NCBI GenBank assembly: GCA_950295325.1
Contig: OX485804.1
Coordinates: 7,688,001-7,752,000 of the forward strand
Reading direction: 5' to 3'
Origin: Polytrichum commune
Lineage: Eukaryota; Streptophyta; Polytrichopsida; Polytrichales; Polytrichaceae
Length of the DNA: 64,000 nt
Shown here: positions 23,219 through 33,456 of the stretch, piece after piece
Numbering within the stretch: the first letter of the stretch is position 1
Layout of the letters: the number at the start of each line of letters is the position of its first letter
Notes under the pieces: model-generated
What the model saw: only the letters and a program-made list of their open reading frames with translations
The model's database searches: none
Told to the model about the DNA's origin: nothing
Program-made: the position numbers and the translations under genes

Positions 23219-24160
23219 GTGAGCCCATGGACCCAATTTCAAGAAGCAAAACTCCTTGTCCTTCTCTTTTCAGGCTAAAAACAACTCTGAGCAACTTTTG
23301 TGCTTTATTATTTGTGATTTTGATCCTATTTGAGTAGTACACAAGTGTCAGCGGTGCAAGAAAAACCTAGATAAGACATGTGCATATTTGATCCAGCAAG
23401 AAATTGATAATAATATTAGCTATATCGAGATGAAACATATGGGAGTCTAAAACTCAAAGAAGTCCTCTTAAGATTGTGTTTCTATATTCAAAAAAGGGAC
23501 AAATTAGAAGATTTTGACCCCACTTCAACCCCATACTTTTCCAAATAACTCTAATATTCGTTCCATGTTGGTTTGATTGTTCATCTTTTAGGTATTTGAA
23601 GTAACTTGTTAGGTTTGGTTAATCTATGATGTATTATTCTTGCCGCTTAGGGGATGCTTTAGTACTTTGGAGTAGTTGAATTGGAATGATCTTTAGTACT
23701 TACACTAGTACACTTTCAATCACAAATCGGAGCCTCATGTAGAGTAATATATGCATGTCAACAGTACATTTGGATTTTTCCAAACAAATGTAATTGACGA
23801 AAACTCTCCAATTTGACTTGAATTAATTTTGAACTTTGAAGGTGAACCTGTGGAAAATGGTTAGATGACCATAACCCGCAATAAATGATGGGGAATTGTC
23901 CACATCCAAATTATTTCAAGGACAACTCTCAACCTAGACAAATTGATCATTTTTTTTTCTGGTAAAAAATAAACCGAACATATTTCAATGGTGTTTCTAA
24001 ATTACGGGCTCTTCAATGTCAAAGTGTTGCCATGTCTTTTCGTATCGGAAGTTTGCTTCAAATGTTAGATTATTTATCAATAATTGCAAACCTATATCGA
24101 ACTTGAGCATGTTCGGTTCATGCCATGATAATCATGTGTATTTGTGTGATTCTTGAGCAG
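23219..24160 (+). other. Intron splitting the P-loop, copy 1
   Basis: Donor cag/gtgagc and acceptor cttgagcag. It is phase 1 within the glycine codon of GKT. It is conserved in position and largely in sequence with 61,449-62,393, so it predates the duplication. Confidence 0.8.
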
Positions 24161-25445
24161 GGAAGACAACTCTTTCTCAAACCATAACGAAAGCAGTCAA
24201 ACCCTCGGACCACAATGCAATGTCTAAGCGTAGAAAACAATGGACATTTACAAGTTTACTATCAGGCATGCTCCGCAAGGGCGAGTCAAACGATGATTCA
24301 AAACAAATGACACCACGAACGCGGGGCATTGAAGTACATGGTATGTCATTTGATGACATCATGGTCACCATTTGGGATATGGCAGGTCAAGATGATTATC
24401 ATTCTTTCCATGACCTTGTGATTCCAAACCTTACCGGCAACTCCGGGAGTTCATGTTCTTTTTTACTTGTGTGCAATCCACTCCAACTTGGAACGCGTCG
24501 CCTCAAGAGTGTCCAAGTAATTGGAGATGAATTGTTATATTGGTTGCGGTTCATTGCCTCAAATTCAAGAATATCAACAGCCTATAAGCCACATGTGATC
24601 ATTGTATTGACAAACCTTGACATGGTATGTCCCGACTATGAAAGCCTCAATCTACCAAGAATCAAGGATAAGGTTGAATGGCTCAGAAACCTCTTCAAAG
24701 ATATTCTTGAGATTGATTCACAAGTGTTTGCAGTCAACGCCTTGTCAATTGACTCCATCAATGTTTTGCTCCAAACAATGAAGGCGCACTTGAAATTCCT
24801 ATTGGGAAGATTGCCACATGTTTTTGAGGCTTGTTCAAGGATGCAAGTTCTTATTGCCAACTGGAACCGTGAGCACCCCAACCAACCTCTTGTGCGGTGG
24901 AACGAGTTTTCTAAGTTGTGTGACAATGTGGAAGAGTTGAATCTCTCGAGGGGCTTGGACCGGAGGTTGTGGAAAGGAAAAAAGAAGTTGTGGCAATTTC
25001 TTTACACGACAGCGGACACTTGATGTACAATGAAGAGCTTGATTTTGTGGTCTTGAACCCTCATTGGTTTTGTCATGATATCATCGGACATGTGTTGAAA
25101 TGCAAAGGGCTTGATAACTTGGATGGAATCACAAATGGTACCATGACCAAAATTGATTTCAAGCATGTTGTGAATGCCTCCCTCCAACCGAACCTACAAG
25201 GGTTTAGTTTTGATGATTTGTTGCAAATGATGATAAAGTTGGAGTTTTGTTATGAGCATGATGACGATAAGGTGTTGATCCCTGCCTTGCTCAAAGATGA
25301 CAACGATCAAGCATGTTTGGGGAAACGACAATTGCATTGGCCTTCGCAAGAGAAGCATTCAAATTGGCAGTATGTGGGTCGGAGAATATTATGTGACGAT
25401 AAAGTTCGAACCGTCCTCACTCTTGGGTTTTTCCCACGGTTACAG
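24161..25445 (+). CDS. Copy 1 exon 3: Roc GTPase and first part of COR
   Basis: It opens with KTTLSQTITKAV, completing the P-loop GYPFAGKTT. Then come TPRTRGIEVHG (switch I-like), WDMAGQDDYHSF (G3), VIIVLTNLDMV (G4, TNLD in place of NKXD) and FAVNALS (G5). COR follows with WNEFSKLCDNVEEL, VVAISLHDSGHLMYNEELDF and VVLNPHWFCHDIIGHVLKCK. Relative to copy 2 one A is missing at about 24,940 (ttgaatctc against ttgaaatctc). Straight translation therefore leaves COR and stops near 25,023, while the proper frame continues from about 24,950 to FFPRLQ. The donor is cag/gtacaa at 25,446. Confidence 0.8.
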
Positions 25446-25866
25446 GTACAAAATTTAAACCATATGAACAGCCAATGGTGAGCATAAGAACCTTTCAATG
25501 CATTTATTGGTTATCAACATGTGAGCATCACAATTATGTAAGAAATAAAGTCTAATTAATAAATTTCCTTCCTGGTATATTTCATGTCATTGAATTTCCC
25601 CTTGTTGTACACTATATAGTCATGAAGGAAGCAACGGAAGTGTAATTCTTCATTGTGATAATTTTTTGTTTTGGGGTTTTTCTCATGTATATAGAGTATA
25701 CGAGATTCTCATGATGTAAATTGTTTTGCGCTGTAGCAAAATAGAGTACCACAAAACAATTTTTTGGAAAGAATTTTAGAACCTTCATTGTTTATCATTG
25801 TGTTAAAAAGTAATGCATTTACAAATCAAAGAGAGCGACGTTTAATGAAATTTTTATTCATAGCAG
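25446..25866 (+). other. Intron 4 of copy 1 (phase 0)
   Basis: Between ...CGG TTA CAG and GTG GTA TTT, with GT at 25,446 and acceptor catagcag. The start of the equivalent intron is seen in copy 2 from 63,680. Confidence 0.75.
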
Positions 25867-27267
25867 GTGGTATTTCAAAAGCTTTTTGGAAAAGACAATG
25901 GTAAAAATAGCTACAAGCTCGCCAAGAATGTGATATCATTCTACATGAACGGGATGGAAGTCATCGTGGAGAGTAGTGGTCAAATCGGTTTTTACATTGA
26001 TATCATGGTGCGCTCTGCAAGAGACAACGAAGATGTTATGTTGGAGTTCCTACATACACATGTTATGAAACATATCTATGACCTTTGTGCTCATCCTGTC
26101 TTGGGTTGCCAAGGAGTGAAACTTGTTGAGGGAATTTTACGTCCCACATGTGTGGAACGTTTGATTCCACGGATCCACAGGGAAGATCAAGTTGTTTTGG
26201 TTGAGGATCTCCAATCTATTGTTTTGGCAACTTGCGATTTTTCTTATGAGCACAATTGGAAAGAAGCTGGTCCGTTGGAAGGAGGTCATGATTATGCACA
26301 AACATTGTTGGGCAAGAAGGCATGGGAGAATATACTAAATAGACATCTCCGAGACTTGCAAAAGCTACAAAAGGTGCTCCCTTGTGATACGAAACATGAA
26401 GAGTTGATGCCTACACAACCACAATGGATTGATGATTGTGATGATCTTACATGTGCAGTGAGGATTGCAGATGTGCAAAAATTGGTTCAACGAGTGGGAC
26501 GAAGATTGTATCACAAGATAGAAGAGATTGAAACCAACATTGTGAAGAGGGTGGATGACATGGAGAGCCGAATAACCATAAAATTGAACCATATCATTTC
26601 CATGGAGAAAGACATGCTACCAAAGATATGTGAGAATATTGACAAGTTGATGACATTCTCGGTGGAATTGCAACAATCTGAAGTGCCACGACTTGTGTAC
26701 TTCACCACAACTCCCAAGAAGAGTTTGAAATGTATTGTGACACGCATGGTGCCTGGCCTTACCAATTTGAAAATGCACTTCATGTGTGAACATCGTGGAG
26801 GATTTCACATTGTGAATGATCAAAAAGGTTGTGATGTAACATTTGGCACAGAAGCAACAAGAGTGTTTCAAACGATTTTGGTGTGGGGATTGAGGATATT
26901 CACTATATTGGCAAAAGTTGGTGCGCATTTGACGGCCGGTATGGGAACAATGATTCCAGATCTAGCAAAGGATTTCATGTTGGTCGTTGATACGCCAGGC
27001 TTACTCGATGGTTGGAAATTACCTTATGTTGATGAAACCCTTGACCATGAAATTCAAAGATTGACAATCACGGATGACGATAAACGTACAACTGAACAAT
27101 GGTTGATTGATTTTTTGAAGGGAAAAAACTTGTATGGTTCTTTTTCTTTGCGAAAGGCTATGTACAAAAATAATATCAGAGGATGTCATGGAACCATTGC
27201 ATGGCTTTGTAGTGACCACATAAAGGAAGGTGAAGATGACTCTTCGTTAGTTATGCTTCCTTGCTAG
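25867..27267 (+). CDS. Copy 1 exon 4: end of COR, coiled coil and C-terminal domain
   Basis: The 466-codon open exon begins VVFQKLFGKDNGKNSYKLAK directly after the acceptor, so no start codon is needed. Residues 1-105 finish COR (YMNGMEVIVESSGQIGFYID, HPVLGCQGVKLVEGILRP). Residues 200-265 are a heptad-rich coiled coil (VQKLVQRVGRRLYHKIEEIE ... VDDMESRITIKLNHI). Residues 273-466 form a separate domain starting VPRLVYFTTTPKKSLK and MVPGLTNLKMHFMCEHRGGF. It is not a kinase or any domain I can name. I think TRN1-type proteins share it, but this needs a search. The exon is intact although upstream exons are broken. It ends LVMLPC, TAG at 27,265. Confidence 0.8.
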   Translation: MVFQKLFGKDNGKNSYKLAKNVISFYMNGMEVIVESSGQIGFYIDIMVRSARDNEDVMLEFLHTHVMKHIYDLCAHPVLGCQGVKLVEGILRPTCVERLIPRIHREDQVVLVEDLQSIVLATCDFSYEHNWKEAGPLEGGHDYAQTLLGKKAWENILNRHLRDLQKLQKVLPCDTKHEELMPTQPQWIDDCDDLTCAVRIADVQKLVQRVGRRLYHKIEEIETNIVKRVDDMESRITIKLNHIISMEKDMLPKICENIDKLMTFSVELQQSEVPRLVYFTTTPKKSLKCIVTRMVPGLTNLKMHFMCEHRGGFHIVNDQKGCDVTFGTEATRVFQTILVWGLRIFTILAKVGAHLTAGMGTMIPDLAKDFMLVVDTPGLLDGWKLPYVDETLDHEIQRLTITDDDKRTTEQWLIDFLKGKNLYGSFSLRKAMYKNNIRGCHGTIAWLCSDHIKEGEDDSSLVMLPC

Positions 27268-27958
27268 TACACAATTTGAAGACACAAAATTAATGATTTC
27301 CAAACTGTGCAAGTGAATCACATATGCACATGTGATCCAACCAAGGTTTAGGCCGTGAATGTAGAAATGTTTTGTGCATGACAAATACTCGACAAGCCAA
27401 TGTATGTTCATTTTATTTCAAAGGTCATAGCATGCCAATTTGGTTCAAATTCGTTACCTGTAAGCTTGATTTCATCACTCAATTTGTTGGCTTGTGAGGT
27501 GGTCAAATGTTCACATTTCACTTAGAAGGTTAAATTATGGGTTGTTGGTTACATGTGTTTCCAAGGGAGATTTTTTGTGTGAAGCCTTTAAGGCATGTTT
27601 AAGTTGAAAATGTACACAAATGACTTGTCCAAAATTTGGGCATGACTATCCAAATACATCCTTTTAGTAGTGTATTTTTGTAGGCATTCAAGGTGTTCAG
27701 GTTCAATAAATAAACATGTGACATCCCTTGGTCTATTGAATTGTTGAAGAAAAATCACAGTGGTTGCGATCAATGTGACATGATCCAATGTAGTTGTAAT
27801 TTAATTGCTCATGTTTCCAGCATGAGTGCAACTCATACGAAATATAATATGTGCAAATCCCAGTACAAACCATCCATGTAGCATCCATTATGCATCTATT
27901 GCAATCTTGATAAAAACAACCTAAAATGTGCATCCACGTCAAGTTTTATGTATATTAT
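27268..27958 (+). other. 3' flank of copy 1 up to the duplication junction
   Basis: AT-rich, with no frame of interest. The unit boundary falls at tatgtatatta/ttcggaagcaac. Confidence 0.5.
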
Positions 27959-28902
27959 TCGGAAGCAACAAAAATATATCATGAACAACATGCATAATGA
28001 TTAAGATTCATAAACATTCATTTTGTGAATTGGTTCTAAACTTGGGAGGGTTTTTTTGAATATGTAAGATAGGTGGAAGTTGCTAAGATACATACTCAAC
28101 CTTATCGCGGGTGAGAGCGTTCGCTTAGACAAAGGTAATGTTCCCCTTTGTGGAACATTTTCTTACACCACCTCGTTCAGCGGACATATCCTCAATAAGC
28201 CATTAGAATTGACCAAAGTTATGTGTTTTTTTGAAAACATTTTTGTATCCTTATCACACCACTACATTGTTTGTGGTATTTAAGGTCACATGCATAACAA
28301 TGTTACTCACCCTCTTTTGAAGTGTATGCTAGGTCATACTGATGATTAACAACCTCACCATAAGTGTCAGCCATGACATTTGGGGTTCAGCTACACTATT
28401 TATGGTATTTAGTATCACATGCATAATAGTGTCACTTACCCTATTTTGTGGTGTATGTTGGGTGACGCTGATGACTAACAACTTCACCATTAATGTCACC
28501 TCATGACACTTGGCGTTTAAGTGCGCTTACTATTATATTGGCATAAGTAATTACAATAATGTTATAAGGTGTATGCCTATGTTACAAAGTGGTCTACAAG
28601 ATGATTAAATTGTACACAATTGGCACTTGGCATTAATATGTTCATGAATATCTTCCTCTTGCATACCCAAATGCAAACACACTTGCCGTTAGTATGCTTA
28701 AGAATATCTTCCACTTGCATACTAACCCCGCAAAAGTCTCATTTGAAGTATCCCAATGTGCTACTCTAAATGTCATAACGTAAATAAATCATCATTTGAA
28801 AAAGTAACTTATGTTGACAAATAGTATCATCTTGGCAATTCATGGGCGTGACTATTGGAGATATGTAGGCATCTAGTTTAGGCCCTTTGCAAACAATGTA
28901 CG

Positions 28903-30524
28903 TGTCAGCCCTAAACTCCCACCCTTATGTGTCGTAGTCCGGGTAGGAGCCTAAGGCTCACATGCGCTTGCTCACGCTAACTTAGCCATCCAAATTGAAC
29001 ACAGAATGCTCCCTCCACATGAACATCAACACACATGTCTTTATTTAAATCACTAGAGGCCACAAGTATTTAGAAATACTCCTTGTCCTTGCATCCATTA
29101 TCCAACACCTAGTGACACCAAGTCTCAATCACACACTACAGCATATCACTTGCTAATGTAAGTCATCAAGGTCACATCCCGACCTTTTGACTAATGAGTG
29201 TCACATGCTGGTTCACACCCACCCTAGCACCAACCACCCTTCACTATCCCTCAAAGTCCTAGCAACTCTATCACCTAACCCTCACTACTTTACTGATTAA
29301 GCTAGCTGCAGCCACCTTGGTGCGAGCTCCCCTGTCTCAAGGCAGGGGCATGTAGGAATTTTCCCAAATCACCGTGCCCATCCGCTTTGATGCCGCTTCC
29401 CTCCACCTCTCTCCTGGCTTCAGACCGGTTGGACAGCTGCTGCCATGTGTAAGCCCACCCCGAGATCAGCAGCATGGCTGCAACTACATTCAGAGCCGAG
29501 TTCACCTCAAGATGATCCTCGTAAGTCAGTGCCTCAATCCGCCACCAGCCAAGTCACTGCCATCAACTCGCGAAAGAGGTCCTCGGCTGCGTTGTTCCTT
29601 GGTCGGATCTCCCCCTTCAAACAACACCTTAGTCGCATTTGGCCACAGCGCCCGAATCGCTTCCCGCATTATCCTCTGCCTATTACTCATTCATACAGGT
29701 CTGCGAATCTAAGTGCAATGCCTGAATGCCTATCGAATTCCTCTCGAATTCCTCTGCTGAGCTCCAATTCACGCCCTGCCCGAATGCAGGCTGTGAACAC
29801 TCCTCCCATCCCCTGCAAAGCTTCACACTCACCTCAGAACTGATTTTCTGATACAAGTTGAATCTGAGTCCTCATCTCCTTCACTCGCCTTCGAGGGGCA
29901 GCCTCTGCCACGATCTTTCATTCATTTTCACTGAGCTCCCTGTCTGTAAGCCCAACGGAACACACAAAAACAGACTTACCCCCGCCACATGGCCCGGCCA
30001 TCGACTGGCCCGTTCACCTTCTGTCCATTTCACCCTCAGCCGCCGCAACAGTGTCTCCGCACCTCACACGACCCTCGACTCCCCTGTTTTTCACTCATCC
30101 CCCCCACTCTGAGAATGGAGCTCCTCTCGAACCCTCCTGGGACCCCATCCCAGACCAGAAGATCCAGGACCTTCCGGCCTTCCCCACCTCCGAATTCAAA
30201 AGCTAATCCGCACAAATTGCCCCCCCCCCCCCCCCTTATACAACAACAATCTAAGCCTAAAACGAACAATAACTTGACCTCGAGCCCTTTGAGCTTGATC
30301 ATCTCTCCATCTTAATTTACTAATTCACTCCTTTTTTGTTGTTTTTACTTTCTAAGACTCAACCTAATTGCTTATCTTCACTAAATCTAACTAATCAAAA
30401 TCATATCTAAATCTTAACGCCTCACGTTTGTTATCACTTTGACAATTCAAGTAACCACGAATACTGAGGTCTTTTATGAAATTTTAATGTTAAGTTGTCG
30501 TGTGGGCACAATATTGGGCTCACA
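28903..30524 (-). mobile_element. Solo LTR, TGTGAGCCC family, inverted, 1,622 bp, TSD GTACG
   Basis: On the plus strand it runs tgtcagccctaaactcccac ... attgggctcaca, the reverse complement of the family termini TGTGAGCCC...GGGCTGACA. It is flanked by gtacg at 28,898-28,902 and 30,525-30,529. Unit 1 has the empty site at about 1,770 (caatgtacgtgacac). It includes a 16-C run (30,220-30,235). It is more GC-rich than its surroundings, which explains the long accidental frames (29,374-30,315). Confidence 0.9.
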
Positions 30525-30529
30525 GTACG

Positions 30530-33035
30530 TGACACTAAATACCATAAACAATGTAGTACACTTACTGATATTTTGGCGTGACTATGTCAATAGTGTTATG
30601 ATGTGCATGCCGAAGTTACACAATGGTCTACAAGTTGACTAAAGTGTACACAAATGACACTTGGCATTAGTATGCTCAAGAATATCTTCCTCTTGCATAC
30701 CAAAATGTAACCACATGACACTTGCCAGTGGTACGCTCAGAAATATCTTCCACTTGTATGCTAAAACACAAGACCATCATCTAAAGTATCCCAATGTGCT
30801 ACTCAAAATGTCATAATGTAGATAATTTTTCCCTTGAAGAAGTTCCTTATGCTTGTGAATGAAAGCATATTGACAATTAGCGGGCTTGACACTTTGACAC
30901 CTCTAGGCATCTAGTTTAGGCATTTCATAAATAGGGGACATGAGACTAAATACCATAAACGGTGTACTATGAATGTCTAAAGTGGTGTTTTTTATATTAA
31001 TGCTACATATGATTAAATAGTTTTAACAATAACTTACTCGATGGCACAGGTGCACTCACTTGTCAACAAGTTAAGCATGAAAATTAAGTGCCGCCAAAAG
31101 GTATGTGTTGCATTTAGGCACTACGCTAGATATGATTAAGTGTCATATGGAATTTAATGTCACTATGATAAATTCTTAGATGACACTCCTTATGAATAAA
31201 TGAACAAATATTGTCATGGATGGTGGATGAGTGCATCCATCGGCCAAAACCCCACCTTCTCTTGTCAGCAACTTGTGATGAAATATTGTCATGGATGATT
31301 GAAATTTGGATGAAAAATCACTTGGTAAGTGACAGTAATTGCAACACTGTAAATCTATAATCCCCCAAAAAATTCACAAGGAATGACAAATAATGTTGGG
31401 TTATCATTTGGTGTTACCGCAATTTACACTATACCGCGATTTACAATGAGTATTGAGCAAGATGATTAGATTTGGTGACACTATATATCATACTTATTGT
31501 ACTACCTTATGCAACTTGTAGAGGAGAGAGATTGAATTGGACGTTTGTAAGGGGATAGAATATCAATATTTAACAATCTTTGACAAAATAGAGTCCGAAC
31601 ATCTAGTCTTTCTATTGAGAGCCTTGTGTACAGTAATGACAACCAAGAACATGGGAATGGGTTCCATGGATTTGTGTTTTTCATTTCAACAACACATGCT
31701 TTGATTCAAATCAACAAATATTATTTCAATGCCTACAAATTGATATGTCCTATGTATTACATGGTTCGCAGAGGATTGCACTCTAAGTGTATTGATCAAC
31801 ACGTACATAGTTGATAAGGGTGCTCTTCTATTGTTGTGGATAGTAATTGCGATCATGACACCCATAACTTTAATTGCTTGTATAAACTAAATGTGTGGAA
31901 CATATATGAAGGAACATCCCTCTTTTGAATTAAAGGTACCCAGTTTAGCACCTTGTTTGTGGTAATGCTTGGTGTACACCCTGTGACGATCCCAGGTTGG
32001 TCACTTAGAAAAGTAAGGAAACTATGTGCAATCAAATATAGGTCACATCTTATTTTTTTGAGATAAAGGTTTGAACATTGTGAGAGAAGAAAAATACCCT
32101 AATAACATATGGGAGTCATGTGTATAAAAAACATGGGGGTCCAATTATTTCTCATAGTTTCTTGAGTTTTAAATATTACCAAAGGGTATTAAACAAAAAA
32201 AAGGGGGAGGGAAAACGTACTAACATGTATAGTTGGTTTTGTAATTGACGACAGATGAAAGATGGTTCATCTTTATTCGCTATCATGGATGATTTCGTAG
32301 GACATGTTTCTTCCTCATCATCCCTAGGGTTTGTGCCTCTACATTTCTACGGTTGGTGCATTTGTGTGGTTTATCATTCTCTTTTCCACAACACTATGTG
32401 TTTTTTTGGTACCTTGAATGGGATTTTCATGGGTGGGAATTTGCATGTATGGGATTTTTTTTTACAAACATACCCCTTAATAAAATCATTGCATAATTTA
32501 TTTTTCTAGTTAACTATAAAATATCATTAAATCAAGAAACAAAAAAGAAAATTATGACTTAAGGGGTCCAAAAAATACTGTGGTGCACCAAACTACCCCC
32601 CCCCCCCCTCCAAATTTAATTACACTATGAACACAAGTGCATACATGAAAACATGCTAAGTGATCGATTTGGGATGGTGACAGTCTTTACACTCCATTCA
32701 TATTAAGCACCTAAACAACTGGGATTGTTTTATATGTTCCCTAGAAATAAGAGTTGTTAATTCTATGTACATTGGGACTATACACACCGTTAGTGGTTCA
32801 TCTAGCACATCTTTGATACATTGCCCATCAAAAATTGTAAATGTTAGAATTTTGCACATTGTTGAGGTGAAACCTATTCGACTCAAATTTTATGTACATG
32901 ATTGATAAGGTATGCCACCAACTAACACTAGCATGAATGGAACGTCATATTGTGGAAAGTTGTTGCGCCCTTAAACGAAGGGTACCTACATGTCACTTGC
33001 CGGGGTAGACCTTAGAGTGACACCCAAGTCCCCAA
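30530..33035 (+). other. Unit 2 backbone without a supported gene
   Basis: Matches unit 1 from 1,780-2,495 joined to 4,224-5,895, with the 2,496 LTR absent. It contains a 13-C run at 32,596-32,608 equivalent to that at 5,461. Confidence 0.6.
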
Positions 33036-33448
33036 CACGGGGGGGTCACACCCCCTTACATTTCATAGCCACGTGCGATAAAAGTTTGCTACCCTATATT
33101 ACATGCCATAGATAAATTTTAAAATTATGATATTTTTTTCTACATACACATAACCATTGGTAATATCTTTTGTATATTTTTTTGAAATTTTTAGTCATCT
33201 TCATTTTTGTAGTAATTATTTTAGTTCAATGTTGCGTCATTCTAGTTAGAAACGGTATGTTTTATTAAAAAAAAAATCATCAAATTTGGTTACAAATTTT
33301 TACTATGTAATAGATACCTTGTATATCTACTCATGAAAAAAAAATCATAAACTTTTGAACCATTTTGGTGATGCTTTATGTAAAAAGTAGATTTTGTTTG
33401 TTTTATTGCACATGGTGTTCAACTTGACAATGAAGTGCACCCCCCGTG
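33036..33448 (+). mobile_element. hAT-like MITE, 413 bp, TSD GTCCCCAA
   Basis: Termini cacggggggg and ccccccgtg form a short inverted repeat. An exact 8-bp duplication (gtccccaa) lies at 33,028-33,035 and 33,449-33,456. Unit 1 has one gtccccaa at about 5,886. An 8-bp duplication and a terminal CA are typical of hAT elements. There is no coding capacity. Confidence 0.8.
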
Positions 33449-33456
33449 GTCCCCAA

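Larger units (their letters stand above)
20778..27267 (+). pseudogene. TORNADO1-like LRR-Roc-COR gene, copy 1, frameshifted
   Basis: Four exons encode, in order: a hydrophobic N-terminus, ribonuclease-inhibitor-like LRRs, a Roc GTPase, COR, a coiled coil and a C-terminal domain. The architecture and the inferred total of about 1,400 residues match plant TORNADO1 (TRN1), a Roco-family protein needed for patterning in Arabidopsis. No kinase domain follows COR, unlike LRRK-type Roco proteins. Two lesions break the frame: a 50-bp insertion-duplication in exon 2 (22,910-22,959) and a 1-bp deletion at about 24,940 in exon 3, both relative to copy 2. An extra intron interrupts the LRR part. All other splice sites and the final exon are clean, so decay is recent, or the locus still gives truncated LRR-only or GTPase-lacking products. 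Sequencing error could explain the 1-bp change but hardly the 50-bp one. Confidence 0.75.
837..27958 (+). repeat. Unit 1 of a ~27-kb direct segmental duplication
   Basis: Sequence from 837 (ttcggaagcaacaaaaa) reappears at 27,959 and stays collinear with small differences for long stretches. Matching landmarks are 958/28,080, 4,522/31,502, 12,989/38,542, 15,194/40,728, 17,294/56,264, 20,757/59,873 and 24,220/62,459. The unit carries upstream non-genic DNA, a receptor-kinase relic and a full LRR-Roc-COR locus. Unit 1 alone contains the LTRs at 2,496, 8,617 and 11,650. Confidence 0.9.

Noticed and set aside
29374-30315. Several plus-strand frames rich in proline and serine
   Set aside because: They lie inside a GC-rich solo LTR with target duplication and are composition artefacts.
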